A model generated the notes under the pieces. It made no database searches and was not told the DNA's origin. It saw only the letters and a program-made list of their open reading frames with translations. The translations under genes and the position numbers were made by a program. This document shows positions 1-8,126 of a stretch of DNA of 64,000 nucleotides, one piece after another. The stretch's first letter is position 1; every line of letters begins with the position of its first letter. Origin of the DNA: Ottowia testudinis (lineage in GTDB: Bacteria; Pseudomonadota; Gammaproteobacteria; Burkholderiales; Burkholderiaceae_C); assembly GCF_017498525.1 (NCBI RefSeq), contig NZ_CP071796.1, positions 2,542,001-2,606,000 of the forward strand, written 5' to 3'.

Positions 1-1276
1 TGTCGCCGGTGCGGTAGCAGCCCTGGCGCATGACGTCGGCGGTCTTGCCCGCGTCGTCTTCGTAGCCGACCATCAGCCCCAGCGGGCGCACCGCCAGGTT
101 GAGGGCCACTTCGCCTTCGGCGGCGGGGTTGTCGTCCACATCCAGCAGCACCACCTCGTAACCGGGCAGCGGCCGCCCCATGCTGCCCGGCTTGACGGGC
201 TGGCCGGGCGGGTTGCCGATCTGCGCCGTGGTCTCGGTCTGGCCAAAACCGTCGCGCAGGGTCAGGCCCCAGGCGGTTTGCACTTGGTCGATGATTTCGG
301 GGTTGAGCGGCTCGCCGGCGCCGATTACCTCGCGCAGCGCCAGCTTGCCGCGCCACACGCCCAGGTCTTCCTGGATCAGCATGCGCCACACCGTGGGCGG
401 CGCGCACAGGCTGGTGACCTTGTGTTTTTGTAGCGCCTCCAGCAGCGCTGGCGCGGAGAAGCGCGCGTAATTGAAGATGAAGATGGTGGCGCCCGCGTTC
501 CACGGCGCGAAGAAGCAGCTCCACGCATGCTTGGCCCAGCCGGGCGATGAAATGTTCAGGTGCACATCGCCCGGCTGCAGCCCGATCCAATACATGGTGC
601 TGAGGTGCCCCACCGGGTAGCTCTGGTGGGTGTGCAGCACCAGCTTGGGCTTGCTGGTGGTGCCGCTGGTGAAGTACAGCAGCAGTGGATCGGTGGCCTG
701 GGTGGGGCCGTCGGGGGTAAAGCCGCCTGGGGCCTGCGCTGAATCGGCGAAGTTCAGCCAGCCCTCCACCGGCGCGCCGACGGCGATGCGGGTGTAGCGG
801 CCGGCCAGCTGCGCGAACTTGGCCGCGTGTTCGCTGGCCACCACCACGTGGCGCACGTTGCCGCGCTCCAGCCGGTCTTGCAGATCGTCAGGTGTGAGCA
901 GCATGGTGGCGGGGATCATCACCGCGCCGAGCTTGATGCACGCCAGCATCAGCTCCCACAGCGCCAGCTCGTTGCCCAGCATCAGCAGGACCCGGTCGCC
1001 GCGTTGGACGCCCTGGGCACGCAGCCAGTTGGCCACCTGATTGGAGCGCGCACTGAGCTCGGCGAAGCTGCGCCTGGTCTCGCGGCCGTCTTCCTCGACG
1101 ATGTGCAAGGCGGTGGCGTCGTTGCCGCGCGCCATGGCGTCGAAGTGGTCGAGCGCCCAGTTGAACGATGTCAGCTGCGGCCAGCGAAAGTCGCGGTACG
1201 CGGTGGCGTAGTCGGCTCGGTGCTTGAGCAAGAAATCGCGCGCCTGGATGAAGGCGGCGCTGTCGGTGGCGGCCAT
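1..1276 (-). CDS. AMP-dependent acyl-CoA synthetase, 3' end outside window
   Basis: Activates a carboxylic acid to its acyl-adenylate and then to the CoA thioester. The frame starts at ATG 1276 (MAATDSAAFIQARDFL) and stays open to the window edge, so about 425 residues of a family usually near 550 are visible and the C-terminal domain is missing. The ATP/AMP signature YFTSGTTSKPKLVLHTH lies near residue 200. A SLCAPPTVWRML stretch, an GAGEPLNPEI stretch and a GFGQTETT motif follow in the usual order of adenylate-forming enzymes. The general layout resembles medium-chain or benzoate-type ligases, but the substrate cannot be read from sequence. No neighbour hints at a pathway, since the next gene downstream is off the window and the upstream one is an unrelated membrane protein. 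Confidence 0.88.
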   Translation of the reverse strand, partial: MAATDSAAFIQARDFLLKHRADYATAYRDFRWPQLTSFNWALDHFDAMARGNDATALHIVEEDGRETRRSFAELSARSNQVANWLRAQGVQRGDRVLLMLGNELALWELMLACIKLGAVMIPATMLLTPDDLQDRLERGNVRHVVVASEHAAKFAQLAGRYTRIAVGAPVEGWLNFADSAQAPGGFTPDGPTQATDPLLLYFTSGTTSKPKLVLHTHQSYPVGHLSTMYWIGLQPGDVHLNISSPGWAKHAWSCFFAPWNAGATIFIFNYARFSAPALLEALQKHKVTSLCAPPTVWRMLIQEDLGVWRGKLALREVIGAGEPLNPEIIDQVQTAWGLTLRDGFGQTETTAQIGNPPGQPVKPGSMGRPLPGYEVVLLDVDDNPAAEGEVALNLAVRPLGLMVGYEDDAGKTADVMRQGCYRTGD

Positions 1277-1419
1277 GGACTTGTCTCCGGTGTTGTCGTG
1301 TGACGGCGCGGCCGCAGGCAAGTCGTCTTGCGCGGGCGAACCCCGGAAACATCTTAGCCGAGCGCCAAACGCGCTGGCGATACGGCGCTCAGGCCGCGGA
1401 TCGGATCAAGACAAAAGAG

Positions 1420-1463
1420 ACGCCAGCGCTTGCGCATCAAGCGCTGGCAGCTATCAAAAAAAG
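1420..1463. repeat. Family A palindromic repeat, copy between genes
   Basis: Matches the recurring element: CGCCAGCGCTTGCGCATCAA then AGCGCTGGCAGCTATCAAAA. The inner GCGCTT/AAGCGC arms form a short hairpin and the end carries the AGCTATCAAAA tail. It lies just past the stop of the 130-residue membrane protein gene. Confidence 0.8.
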
Positions 1464-1469
1464 AGTGTC

Positions 1470-1862
1470 TCAGGACCGCGGGGGACCGTCGGCCGCGTCA
1501 CGCACCTCGCGCCAGCGCACGTCCTGCACGCCGGTGGGCGCCGCTGCGCCCGTGGCCTGCGCAGCGTCGGCGCGCGGGGTGGCACTGGGCGGCTGGCGCT
1601 GCGGCCAGCGCTGGCGCGTCATGTCGCGATAACGGCGCCAGAGCATGGTGACGGCCGCCGGGCGGCCGGTGACCAGGCTGGCCACCAGGCTGACCAGCAC
1701 CATCACGGACAGCCAGATGAACAGGCTGAGCGCAAACACCACGCCCATCAGCGCCAAGGTGCCCCACACCAGCCAGCCCATGAGGCGGACGAGCAGGCGC
1801 TCCAGCCCGTTGGCGGCGCTGGCGGAAGGCGGGGGCAAGCTTTGGTACGACATGCGATTCAT
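1470..1862 (-). CDS. Small two-helix membrane protein of unknown function
   Basis: 130 residues if started at ATG 1862, or 127 from the second ATG at 1853 (MSYQSLPPPS). I do not recognise the family. Residues about 28-65 form one or two adjoining hydrophobic helices (LMGWLVWGTLALMGVVFALS followed by WLSVMVLVSLVASLV). A basic stretch (LWRRYRDMTRQRW) and an alanine/proline-rich soluble tail follow, so an inner-membrane protein with a cytoplasmic C-terminus is likely. It is transcribed in the same direction as nagZ, about 120 bp downstream of that gene's stop, and could be the last gene of the long minus-strand run. No enzymatic motif is visible. Confidence 0.6.
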   Translation of the reverse strand: MNRMSYQSLPPPSASAANGLERLLVRLMGWLVWGTLALMGVVFALSLFIWLSVMVLVSLVASLVTGRPAAVTMLWRRYRDMTRQRWPQRQPPSATPRADAAQATGAAAPTGVQDVRWREVRDAADGPPRS

Positions 1863-1985
1863 GCGTTTTCAGACCGCGCGGCGGGCTGAAAGTTCATCGG
1901 ATGCATTGTGGCGCAATACGCAGGCGCGCGCGGCGCTGGGCGCGCTATCACCGGCCGGTGGAACGGAGCAGTGGCGCGGCGCCCA

Positions 1986-3041
1986 TCACGGCACCAGCGC
2001 CAGAGCGCGCAGGTAGTCGGGCGTGCGCATCAGCGTGTCCCAGTCGAGGGCGGACGTGGCGGGCAGCAGCGCGAGCCGGCGAGCCTCACTGGCTGGCCGG
2101 GGTTGCCAACGGCCATCAAGCTGTGCACGGGCCAGGCCGTCGATGGTGTCGTCGATCACGCTGCCGTTGCCCAGCGACTGGTTGCACAGCAAGGCCATGT
2201 CGCAACCGGCGTCCAGCGCGGTCAGCACGGCGCCGGTGGGTGTGAGCGTGCGGCCAGCCAAGCGGCGTGCGCCTTCCATGCTGAGGTCGTCGCTGACGAT
2301 GGCGCCGCCAAAGCCCAGCCGCCCGCGCAGAATGGCCTGCAGCCAGCGTGCCGAAAAACCAGCCGGGCGGCTGTCGACCTTGGTGTAGACCACATGCGCT
2401 GGCATGACGGCGGTGAGCGTGCTGCCCAGCCAATCGTAGGGCGCGGCATCGTGGGCCAGGATGGTCTTCAACGGTCGCGCGTCGCGCGGCGCGTCGGTGT
2501 GCGAGTCGGCGGCGGTGAAGCCATGGCCAGGAAAGTGCTTGCCGCAATGCGCCATGCCGGCGCGCAGCAGACCGTGCGCCAGGCTTTTGGCCAACATGGT
2601 CACCACTCGGGCATCGGCGTGAAAAGCGCGGTCGCCGATGACCCCGCTCGGGCCCCAGTCGAGATCCAGCACGGGCGTGAAGGAAAAATCGACCCCGCAG
2701 GCGCGCAGCTCGGACGCGAGTACGTAGCCGCAAGCGGTTGCCGCATCTTGCGCGCGCAGGGCGTCCTGCATCCACAAATCGCCCAATGCGCGCATGGGCG
2801 GCAGGTGCGTGAAGCCGTCGGTGCGAAAGCGCTGCACGCGGCCGCCTTCGTGGTCGACGCAGATCAGCAGGTCGGGCCGCAGCCGCTTGATGCCGGCGGT
2901 GAGTTCGGTCAGCCGCGCGCGGTTTTGCCAGTTGCGCGCGAACAGGATCAGGCCGCCGACCAGCGGATGCGCCAAGCGCCGGCGGTCATCGTTCGTCAAC
3001 GCGGTACCGGCGATGTCGATGAGGAGGGGGGCGTGCTGCAT
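1986..3041 (-). CDS. nagZ: Beta-N-acetylhexosaminidase NagZ (GH3)
   Basis: Cytoplasmic glycoside hydrolase family 3 enzyme that removes N-acetylglucosamine from anhydromuropeptides during peptidoglycan recycling. It has 351 residues, close to the usual 340. Visible signatures are DHEGGRVQRF (63-72), GKHFPGHG (167-174) with the DSHTD loop (179-183) that carries the catalytic His, and IVSDDLSMEGA with the nucleophilic Asp at about 251. It starts at ATG 3041. The upstream neighbour is acpS, 68 bp away with a family A repeat between them, so the two may share a transcript. In organisms with an inducible AmpC beta-lactamase NagZ feeds the inducing signal; no ampC or ampR is visible here. Confidence 0.95.
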   Translation of the reverse strand: MQHAPLLIDIAGTALTNDDRRRLAHPLVGGLILFARNWQNRARLTELTAGIKRLRPDLLICVDHEGGRVQRFRTDGFTHLPPMRALGDLWMQDALRAQDAATACGYVLASELRACGVDFSFTPVLDLDWGPSGVIGDRAFHADARVVTMLAKSLAHGLLRAGMAHCGKHFPGHGFTAADSHTDAPRDARPLKTILAHDAAPYDWLGSTLTAVMPAHVVYTKVDSRPAGFSARWLQAILRGRLGFGGAIVSDDLSMEGARRLAGRTLTPTGAVLTALDAGCDMALLCNQSLGNGSVIDDTIDGLARAQLDGRWQPRPASEARRLALLPATSALDWDTLMRTPDYLRALALVP

Positions 3042-3058
3042 GGCGATGGTGATGAAAC

Positions 3059-3113
3059 TATATTTTTGATAGCTGCTCGCGCTTGCTTGTAAAGCACTGG
3101 AGCCGGTTTTTAT
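3059..3113. repeat. Family A palindromic repeat between acpS and nagZ
   Basis: Reads TTTTTGATAGCTGCTCGCGC, then a CTTGCTTGTAAAGC centre and a CTGGAGCC end, in reverse orientation to the copy at 1420. It fills almost all of the acpS-nagZ gap and overlaps the last bases of acpS. Confidence 0.8.
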
Positions 3114-3517
3114 CTAGAACCTTGCACGACCTTCTCGACCACGCAAAAGCTCGCGGCGTATTCGCTCTCGTCTGTGATGCTGATGTGGGCGATCAGGTGC
3201 TGTGCGTCGAACCAGTCCTGCAGGCCGCCGTGCAGCACGATGCAGGGCTCCCCGCTGGTCCGGTTGGCGATCTCGCACAGCCGCCAGTGCATGGGCAAGC
3301 GCATCCCCAGGCCGATGGCTTTGCTAAACGCCTCCTTGGCCGAAAAACGTGTGGCCAGATAGCGCACGCCGCGCTCGGGCCAGCGCGCGCCGCGCCGACG
3401 CCAGACGGCCAGTTCGCCATCGGCCAGAATTTTGTGGGCGAAGCGCTCGCCGTGCCGCTCGAAACTGGCGCGGATGCGGCGGATGTCGCAGATGTCGGTG
3501 CCGATGCCGTGGATCAT
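3110..3517 (-). CDS. acpS: Holo-[acyl-carrier-protein] synthase AcpS
   Basis: Transfers 4'-phosphopantetheine from CoA to the serine of apo-ACP. It is a 135-residue protein, normal for the family (about 126). The metal-binding Asp8 lies in GIGTDICDI (4-12), and the second conserved block [11 protein letters not shown] (57-67) holds Glu62. The C-terminal [13 protein letters not shown] matches the usual HxSxSH-type strand. ATG 3517 overlaps the stop of the LigT-like gene upstream by 4 nt (ATGA), so translation is probably coupled. The substrate gene acpP lies in the same minus-strand run, about 14 kb upstream. Confidence 0.95.
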   Translation of the reverse strand: MIHGIGTDICDIRRIRASFERHGERFAHKILADGELAVWRRRGARWPERGVRYLATRFSAKEAFSKAIGLGMRLPMHWRLCEIANRTSGEPCIVLHGGLQDWFDAQHLIAHISITDESEYAASFCVVEKVVQGSR

Positions 3518-4059
3518 GGGTGCAGGCCGACGGGTGCCGATGCAAGCGTGTTAAAGCGTGGCTCTGACACTTGCTGAAGGCATCCTAGGATGAGGTGATC
3601 GAACATGGCTTCGATCGGTGGCTGGTGGGCGTTCCATTCGGACGCCATTGCGCCAGCCGCCGCCGCGTTGGGGGCGGCGCCGAGCGTCATATGCGGCACA
3701 AAGGGAATATCAAGCCGCCGCGCGGGGGCAAATACGCTGGTGGACGCATGCAGCGCATCATGCCAACTCCCCAAGCTGCTGAATCCTTCATCCGGCACCA
3801 GAAAAACATGCGCTGGCCCGGAACCTGTCCACCACGGCATGGCGCGCCGAAATACCGCCTGGCACGGGCGAAGCCCACTTGAAACCCGAAGCATTTCGCG
3901 CGCGGCCTGATCCACATCGACGATTTGCGAGAACACGAGCGTCACGTGCGGCTGCACGACGTCGACCTGCGGGTCGTGCAGGCGCCGCACAGCCTCAAGC
4001 GCGGATTGTGCAGATGCGGTGAGGACGGGGAAAGCGACGACGTACAGTGCGTCGGTCAT
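3514..4059 (-). CDS. LigT-like 2H phosphoesterase (2'-5' RNA ligase fold)
   Basis: 181-residue protein with the two HxTx motifs that define the 2H phosphoesterase superfamily: HVTL at 38-41 (PHVTLVFSQ) and HMTL at 123-126 (PHMTLGAAP). The spacing of about 85 residues is right for a bilobal 2H fold. Relatives open 2',3'-cyclic phosphates or join 2'-5' RNA ends; the substrate here is unknown. The gene is wedged between pdxJ and acpS with 4-nt ATGA overlaps on both sides. In E. coli pdxJ and acpS are direct neighbours, so this gene was added to the operon and is under tight translational coupling. Family confidence is high, cellular role unknown. Confidence 0.82.
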   Translation of the reverse strand: MTDALYVVAFPVLTASAQSALEAVRRLHDPQVDVVQPHVTLVFSQIVDVDQAAREMLRVSSGLRPCQAVFRRAMPWWTGSGPAHVFLVPDEGFSSLGSWHDALHASTSVFAPARRLDIPFVPHMTLGAAPNAAAAGAMASEWNAHQPPIEAMFDHLILGCLQQVSEPRFNTLASAPVGLHP

Positions 4060-4817
4060 GGCTGGCGATCCGCCTCATTGATGCAGCGCAGGTAGTCGCG
4101 CACCGTCGCGGCGTAGCCCAGCTCCAATGCATCGGCGATGAGCGCGTGGCCGATGGAAACCTCGGCCACGCCGGGCACGGCGCGCAAAAAGTCGGTGAGG
4201 TTGTCGCGGTTGAGGTCATGCCCGGCGTTGACGCCCAAGCCATTGGTGAGTGCGGCTTGGGCGGCACCGGCATACGCGATGAGCTGCTGCTGGCGCGCGG
4301 CGGGCTGGCCCCAAGCAGCGGCATAGGGTTCGGTGTACAGCTCAACGCGGTCGGCGCCGACTTCGGCGGCCCAGACCATCAGCGCCGGATCGGGATCCAT
4401 GAACAAGCTGACGCGCACGCCCAGCCGCCGGCATTCGTCCACCAGCGGACGCAAGCGGCCGCGCACCGCCGCGTCGCCCAGCGTCCAGCCATGGTCGCTG
4501 GTGAACTGGTCTTCGCTGTCGGGCACGAAAGTGGCTTGCGCGGGGCGCACTTCGCGGATGAAGTCCATCAGGTTCTGCGTCGGGTTGCCCTCGATGTTGT
4601 ATTCGCGACCCGGCCAGCGCTGCATCAGGGCGGCCAGTTCGCGCACGTCGGGCGCGCGGATGTGGCGCTCGTCGGGACGCGGATGCACGGTGATGCCGTG
4701 GGCGCCGGCCTGCAGGCACAGCTCGGCCGCGCGCGTGACGCTGGGGATGCCCAGGTGGCGCGTGTTGCGCACCAGGGCGACCTTGTTGACGTTGACGGAG
4801 AGTTGGGTGTGGTTCAC
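4056..4817 (-). CDS. pdxJ: Pyridoxine 5'-phosphate synthase PdxJ
   Basis: Condenses 1-deoxyxylulose 5-phosphate with 3-amino-2-oxopropyl phosphate in the last ring-closing step of vitamin B6 synthesis. I chose GTG 4817 ([18 protein letters not shown]) because it overlaps the recO stop as GTGA and gives 253 residues, close to the usual size. An upstream ATG at 4874 would add 19 unconserved residues inside recO. Family blocks are visible: [15 protein letters not shown] near the N-terminus, [49 protein letters not shown] and GVNAGHDLN. The downstream neighbour is the LigT-like gene (4-nt overlap). Confidence 0.95.
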   Translation of the reverse strand: MNHTQLSVNVNKVALVRNTRHLGIPSVTRAAELCLQAGAHGITVHPRPDERHIRAPDVRELAALMQRWPGREYNIEGNPTQNLMDFIREVRPAQATFVPDSEDQFTSDHGWTLGDAAVRGRLRPLVDECRRLGVRVSLFMDPDPALMVWAAEVGADRVELYTEPYAAAWGQPAARQQQLIAYAGAAQAALTNGLGVNAGHDLNRDNLTDFLRAVPGVAEVSIGHALIADALELGYAATVRDYLRCINEADRQP

Positions 4818-5575
4818 GACAGGGCCTGTATGTCCATCAGCAACTGCCGCGTGCGCAGCGTGCCGACGCCGCAATGGTAGTGGAGCAGCTCGCGCAGCTG
4901 CTGGCGCAGGCTCGCGCGCGCGTCGCCGGGCAGTTGGGCAACGGCCTGCAAGGTGGCGGAGAACGGCGCCTCATCCGCCAACGCACCGGTCAGCGCCTGC
5001 CAATGGGCGCCGGCCAGCCACGCGCCGTCGTCGGCGTGCGCCGCACGCAGGCCACCTTCGGGCACAAGCCGATAAGCCGCGTCGGTGGCGAGCGGCGCGA
5101 AGGTGAGGGTTTGCGCGTCGAGCGCGGGCAGGTGGCCGGTTTCGCGCAACAGCAGCAGCTCGAACGTGCGCAGCGCGGCCGCCACCAGCGGCTCGGTCTG
5201 GCCGGACGCCAGCACATGCACCAGCGCGGCGTAGGCGTCGAACAGGCGCGGGTGGGCATCTTCGCGCGCCAGCAGGCGCATGAGCAGTTCGTTGGCGTAA
5301 TACCCCGACAGCAATGCATCGCCGGTGGGCATGACCTGGCCACCGCCCCACTCGGCGCCTCTAAGAGTTCGAATCTCCGCGTCTCCGCCCCAGTTCAGCG
5401 AAAGCTGCTGCAAAGGTAATAGCACGGGACGAAAATTGGACGACGGCCGCTTGGCGCCCTTGGCCACCAGCGCGACGCGGCCATGGGCGCGCGTGAAAGC
5501 TTCCACGATGACGCTGGATTCGCTCCAGTCGTAGCGGTGCAGCACGTAGCCCGGTTCGTGGGTGACTCGCTTCAC
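4814..5575 (-). CDS. recO: DNA repair protein RecO
   Basis: Helps load RecA on SSB-coated single-stranded DNA with RecR in the RecFOR pathway. GTG 5575 ([20 protein letters not shown]) is the likely start, because it overlaps the stop of the upstream glycosylase gene as GTGA. This gives 253 residues. An OB-fold N-terminus ([20 protein letters not shown], then [12 protein letters not shown]) is followed by the helical domain with [22 protein letters not shown] and the [16 protein letters not shown] region. The zinc-binding cysteines present in some RecO proteins are not evident. It sits in the classic rnc-era-recO-pdxJ-acpS order, with two inserted genes. Confidence 0.93.
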   Translation of the reverse strand: MKRVTHEPGYVLHRYDWSESSVIVEAFTRAHGRVALVAKGAKRPSSNFRPVLLPLQQLSLNWGGDAEIRTLRGAEWGGGQVMPTGDALLSGYYANELLMRLLAREDAHPRLFDAYAALVHVLASGQTEPLVAAALRTFELLLLRETGHLPALDAQTLTFAPLATDAAYRLVPEGGLRAAHADDGAWLAGAHWQALTGALADEAPFSATLQAVAQLPGDARASLRQQLRELLHYHCGVGTLRTRQLLMDIQALS

Positions 5576-6003
5576 AACCGCTCCCAGCCCTGCACCGGAC
5601 CGGGCACCAGCGTGAACAGCGGGTGCGCTGACGGCTGACCGGCTGCCGCCCAACGCGCGTGCCAGTCGGGGTTGCGGACGGCCAGCTTGGCGCCCAGATG
5701 GCGCCATTCGTGCTCGATCTGGCCGGTGGTGGCGGCAATGGGCTCGGCCTGCGTCGATGGGCGGTCGATCTTGCTGGCATCGAAGCGGTAGCTGCGCGCC
5801 TGCGCCTCGGCCGCCACGGCCGTCAGATAAGCGCCCAGCGCATCCAGCGGCTCAGCGTGTTCGGCAAAGCGCTGCAGTTGCGGGTGGCGCGTGTAGCCGC
5901 GCGTGCGGCCGGCCAGAACGGCCTGCGCCAACAGCGTCTCGCGCCACAGCGCGACCAAGCCCTGCGGATCGAGGTGGCGCGGGTGCAGCGTCCAGATGCG
6001 CAT
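5572..6003 (-). CDS. Pyrimidine-dimer DNA glycosylase family protein (T4 endonuclease V-like)
   Basis: 143-residue protein beginning [20 protein letters not shown], the hallmark N-terminus of the Pyr_excise (PF03013) family. The [22 protein letters not shown] block that follows is typical of bacterial members. T4 endonuclease V removes cis-syn cyclobutane dimers by glycosylase/lyase chemistry; activity of bacterial homologues is assumed by family. The gene lies between era and recO, two genes that adjoin in E. coli, and its stop overlaps recO (GTGA). A lesion-removing enzyme is thus coupled to a recombinational repair gene. ATG 6003 follows the era stop by 15 bp. Confidence 0.82.
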   Translation of the reverse strand: MRIWTLHPRHLDPQGLVALWRETLLAQAVLAGRTRGYTRHPQLQRFAEHAEPLDALGAYLTAVAAEAQARSYRFDASKIDRPSTQAEPIAATTGQIEHEWRHLGAKLAVRNPDWHARWAAAGQPSAHPLFTLVPGPVQGWERL

Positions 6004-6018
6004 GGGCGCAATGCCTGG

Positions 6019-7020
6019 CTATTCGTAGCCGAAGCTGCGCACGCGCGCCTCGTCGTCGGCCCAGCCGCTGCGCACCTTGACCCAGAGCTCGAGGAACATC
6101 TTGCAGTCCATGAGCTTTTCCAGCTCTTGCCGCGCTTCGGTGCCGATGCGCTTGAGGCGTTCGCCCTTGTCGCCGATCACCATGGCCTTGTGGCCGTCAC
6201 GCTCGACCACGATGGTGGCGGCAATGCGCACCATGCGGCCATGTTGCTTGCTCTTTTCTTCCTTGAACTGCTCGATGACGACGGTGGAGGTGTAGGGCAG
6301 CTCGTCGCCAGTCAGGCGGAACAGCTTCTCGCGCACCACCTCGCCGGCAAGGAACTTCTCGCTCTTGTCGGTCAGCTCGTCCTCGCCGTACCACCAGGGC
6401 TGCTCGGGCAGGTAGCGCTCGCAAATTTGCAGCAGGCGCTGCACGTCCTTCGGGTTCTTGGCCGACATAGGCACGAACTCGGCGAAAGGGTGGCGCTGCT
6501 GCATATCGCGCAGCCAGGGGGCGATTTCGGCGCGGCGGTGAACGGTGTCGAGCTTGTTGGCCACCAGCAGCGTGGGGGTGTCGGGCCGCAGCAGGGCCAA
6601 CACCTTGGCATCCCCCAGGGTGAAGCTGCCGGCCTCGACCACGAAAAGCACCAGATCAACCCCATCGATGGCGCCCAGCACCGTGCGGTTGAGCGATTTG
6701 TTCAGTGCCTTGCTGTGCCGCGTTTGAAAGCCAGGGGTATCGACAAAGATGAACTGGGTGCCGCCCCCCTGCCCGTCAGGCAACGTGCGGATCCCGGTGA
6801 TGCGGTGGCGCGTGGTCTGCGCCTTGCGGCTGGTGATGCTGATCTTCTGCCCGACCAGCGCATTGAGCAGCGTGGACTTGCCCACGTTGGGTTTGCCGAC
6901 GATGGCGATCACACCGCAGCGCTGGGCCGGCAGGCCGTCGACGACTGGTTTTTCAGGATTCAGGTGGCCGCCAGCGCTTTCTGGATCATCGGCAGCAGCT
7001 ATGTTTTCAGGAGTATTCAT
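6019..7020 (-). CDS. era: GTPase Era, 16S rRNA maturation factor
   Basis: Ras-like GTPase with a KH domain that binds the 3' end of 16S rRNA during 30S assembly. Length is 333 residues, longer than the roughly 300 usual. Walker [10 protein letters not shown] is at 42-50, DTPG at 94-97, NKLD at 155-158, and the KH motif [12 protein letters not shown] near 280-291. The start overlaps the rnc stop (ATGA, 7017-7020). The first 20 or so residues ([18 protein letters not shown]) are unlike the family; the DNA encoding them (6963-7011) is a copy of the family A palindromic repeat. The extra N-terminus therefore looks like repeat-derived sequence rather than an Era domain. Confidence 0.96.
   Translation of the reverse strand: MNTPENIAAADDPESAGGHLNPEKPVVDGLPAQRCGVIAIVGKPNVGKSTLLNALVGQKISITSRKAQTTRHRITGIRTLPDGQGGGTQFIFVDTPGFQTRHSKALNKSLNRTVLGAIDGVDLVLFVVEAGSFTLGDAKVLALLRPDTPTLLVANKLDTVHRRAEIAPWLRDMQQRHPFAEFVPMSAKNPKDVQRLLQICERYLPEQPWWYGEDELTDKSEKFLAGEVVREKLFRLTGDELPYTSTVVIEQFKEEKSKQHGRMVRIAATIVVERDGHKAMVIGDKGERLKRIGTEARQELEKLMDCKMFLELWVKVRSGWADDEARVRSFGYE
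6963..7011. repeat. Family A repeat forming the 5' coding end of era
   Basis: GGTGGCCGCCAGCGCTTTCT, then GGATCATCGGCAGCAGCTAT and GTTTTCAGG matches the other copies (GGCCGCCAGCGCTT, an approximate AAGCGC arm, AGCAGCTAT, T/A tail). It lies wholly inside the era reading frame, starting 9 bp from the ATG. Confidence 0.75.
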
Positions 7021-7745
7021 GCAGGAGTGTCTTGCAGTTTTTGCAGCATGGCCGCAGCAGCGGCCTGTTCAGCGGCACGCCGCGAAGCGCCCTGCCCGAG
7101 GGCTTCCAAGCCCAGCGGCGCCACCTGGCACACCACTTCGAAGGTCTGGCGGTGCGCCGCGCCAAGCACACGCGACACTTCATACTGCGGCAGCCGCATC
7201 TTGCGCCCCTGCAGCCACTCCTGCAAGGCGGTCTTGGCGTCCTTGGCCGCGGCCGAGGTCGCGGGCGATATTTCAACGCGCTCGAACAGGCGGCGCACCA
7301 GGGCGTCGGCGACCATTGGGCCAGCGTCGAGGTAGACCGCCCCGATAATGGCTTCGAGCGCATCGGCCAGAATCGACGGCCGCCGCTGGCCACCCGAGCG
7401 CATCTCGCCCTCGCCCAGCCGCAACAGCGGCGCGAAACCCAGATCCATCGCCAGGTGGTGCAGGCTGTCCTGCCGCACCAATTGGGCGCGCAGGCGCGAC
7501 AGATCGCCTTCGGCGCCACTGCCGAGAGCCTGGTAGAGCATGTGGGCGACCGCGAGATTCAGCACCGAGTCGCCGAGAAATTCGAGCCGCTCGTTGTGGT
7601 CGGCCGAAAAGCTTCGGTGCGTGAGGGCCTGCTCGAGCAACAGGGGACGGGAAAACCGGTGCTGCAGGCGCGATTGCAACGTTTGCAGCGTGATGGGCGC
7701 GCTCACCGCCGGCCCGGGCGGTCGCCCGCGCTCAGTTGTAGCCAC
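7017..7745 (-). CDS. rnc: Ribonuclease III
   Basis: Double-strand-specific endoribonuclease for rRNA and mRNA processing. It has 242 residues with the RNase III signature [12 protein letters not shown] at 51-62 and the second acidic cluster in [13 protein letters not shown] near 124-136. A C-terminal double-stranded RNA-binding domain ([20 protein letters not shown]... [15 protein letters not shown]) follows. The start taken is GTG 7745, which overlaps the end of the DUF4845-like gene by 14 bp. A second in-frame GTG near 7706 ([11 protein letters not shown]) lies just downstream of that stop and is an alternative. The stop overlaps the era start. RNase III often cleaves its own leader, but no such stem is obvious here. 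Confidence 0.95.
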   Translation of the reverse strand: MATTERGRPPGPAVSAPITLQTLQSRLQHRFSRPLLLEQALTHRSFSADHNERLEFLGDSVLNLAVAHMLYQALGSGAEGDLSRLRAQLVRQDSLHHLAMDLGFAPLLRLGEGEMRSGGQRRPSILADALEAIIGAVYLDAGPMVADALVRRLFERVEISPATSAAAKDAKTALQEWLQGRKMRLPQYEVSRVLGAAHRQTFEVVCQVAPLGLEALGQGASRRAAEQAAAAAMLQKLQDTPA

Positions 7746-8100
7746 CCGCCGACGAGCCGCGGTACTTGAGCAGCAGATACGCGGGCCCCGCCAAGGGGAT
7801 TTCCTTGTCGTAGGCGAAATTCACGACCACTTTATCGCCATCCTTGGTGATCTCAAGATCCTTGCCGCCGATCGAGGTGATGTAGTCGACCGAGGCGGTA
7901 CGGTCGAACGCCGCGCGCACCTGAGGCACCGTACCGCCCTCGGCAGCGGCTTTCTTGGCCGCCTTGGTAATCGCCATGTACTCCGTGGCGGTGGGTAACA
8001 CGCGCGCACCGACGATGGCCAGCAGCGCCAGCACAACGCCCAGGATGAGCAGGCCGAAGAAAGAAATACCGCGTTGGGAGTGAAAGCGTTGGTGCATCAT
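7732..8100 (-). CDS. DUF4845-like single-helix membrane protein
   Basis: About 122 residues from the paired ATGs at 8100/8097 ([20 protein letters not shown]). A pilin-like short basic N-terminus is followed by a hydrophobic helix ([20 protein letters not shown], about 12-32). After it comes a soluble domain with [18 protein letters not shown] and [20 protein letters not shown]. This matches the DUF4845 proteins found between lepB and rnc in many betaproteobacteria; function is unknown. A longer frame starting at 8172 would run into lepB and was not used. No clear ribosome-binding site is seen, so expression may depend on coupling to lepB, whose stop lies 26 bp upstream. Confidence 0.8.
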   Translation of the reverse strand: MMHQRFHSQRGISFFGLLILGVVLALLAIVGARVLPTATEYMAITKAAKKAAAEGGTVPQVRAAFDRTASVDYITSIGGKDLEITKDGDKVVVNFAYDKEIPLAGPAYLLLKYRGSSAGGYN

Positions 8101-8126
8101 TTTGTGAAAGTGATGGTCAGGAAATA

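Noticed and set aside
5659-7335. 558-codon plus-strand frame across recO, the glycosylase, era and rnc
   Set aside because: Runs antisense to four well-supported genes and has no recognisable motif.
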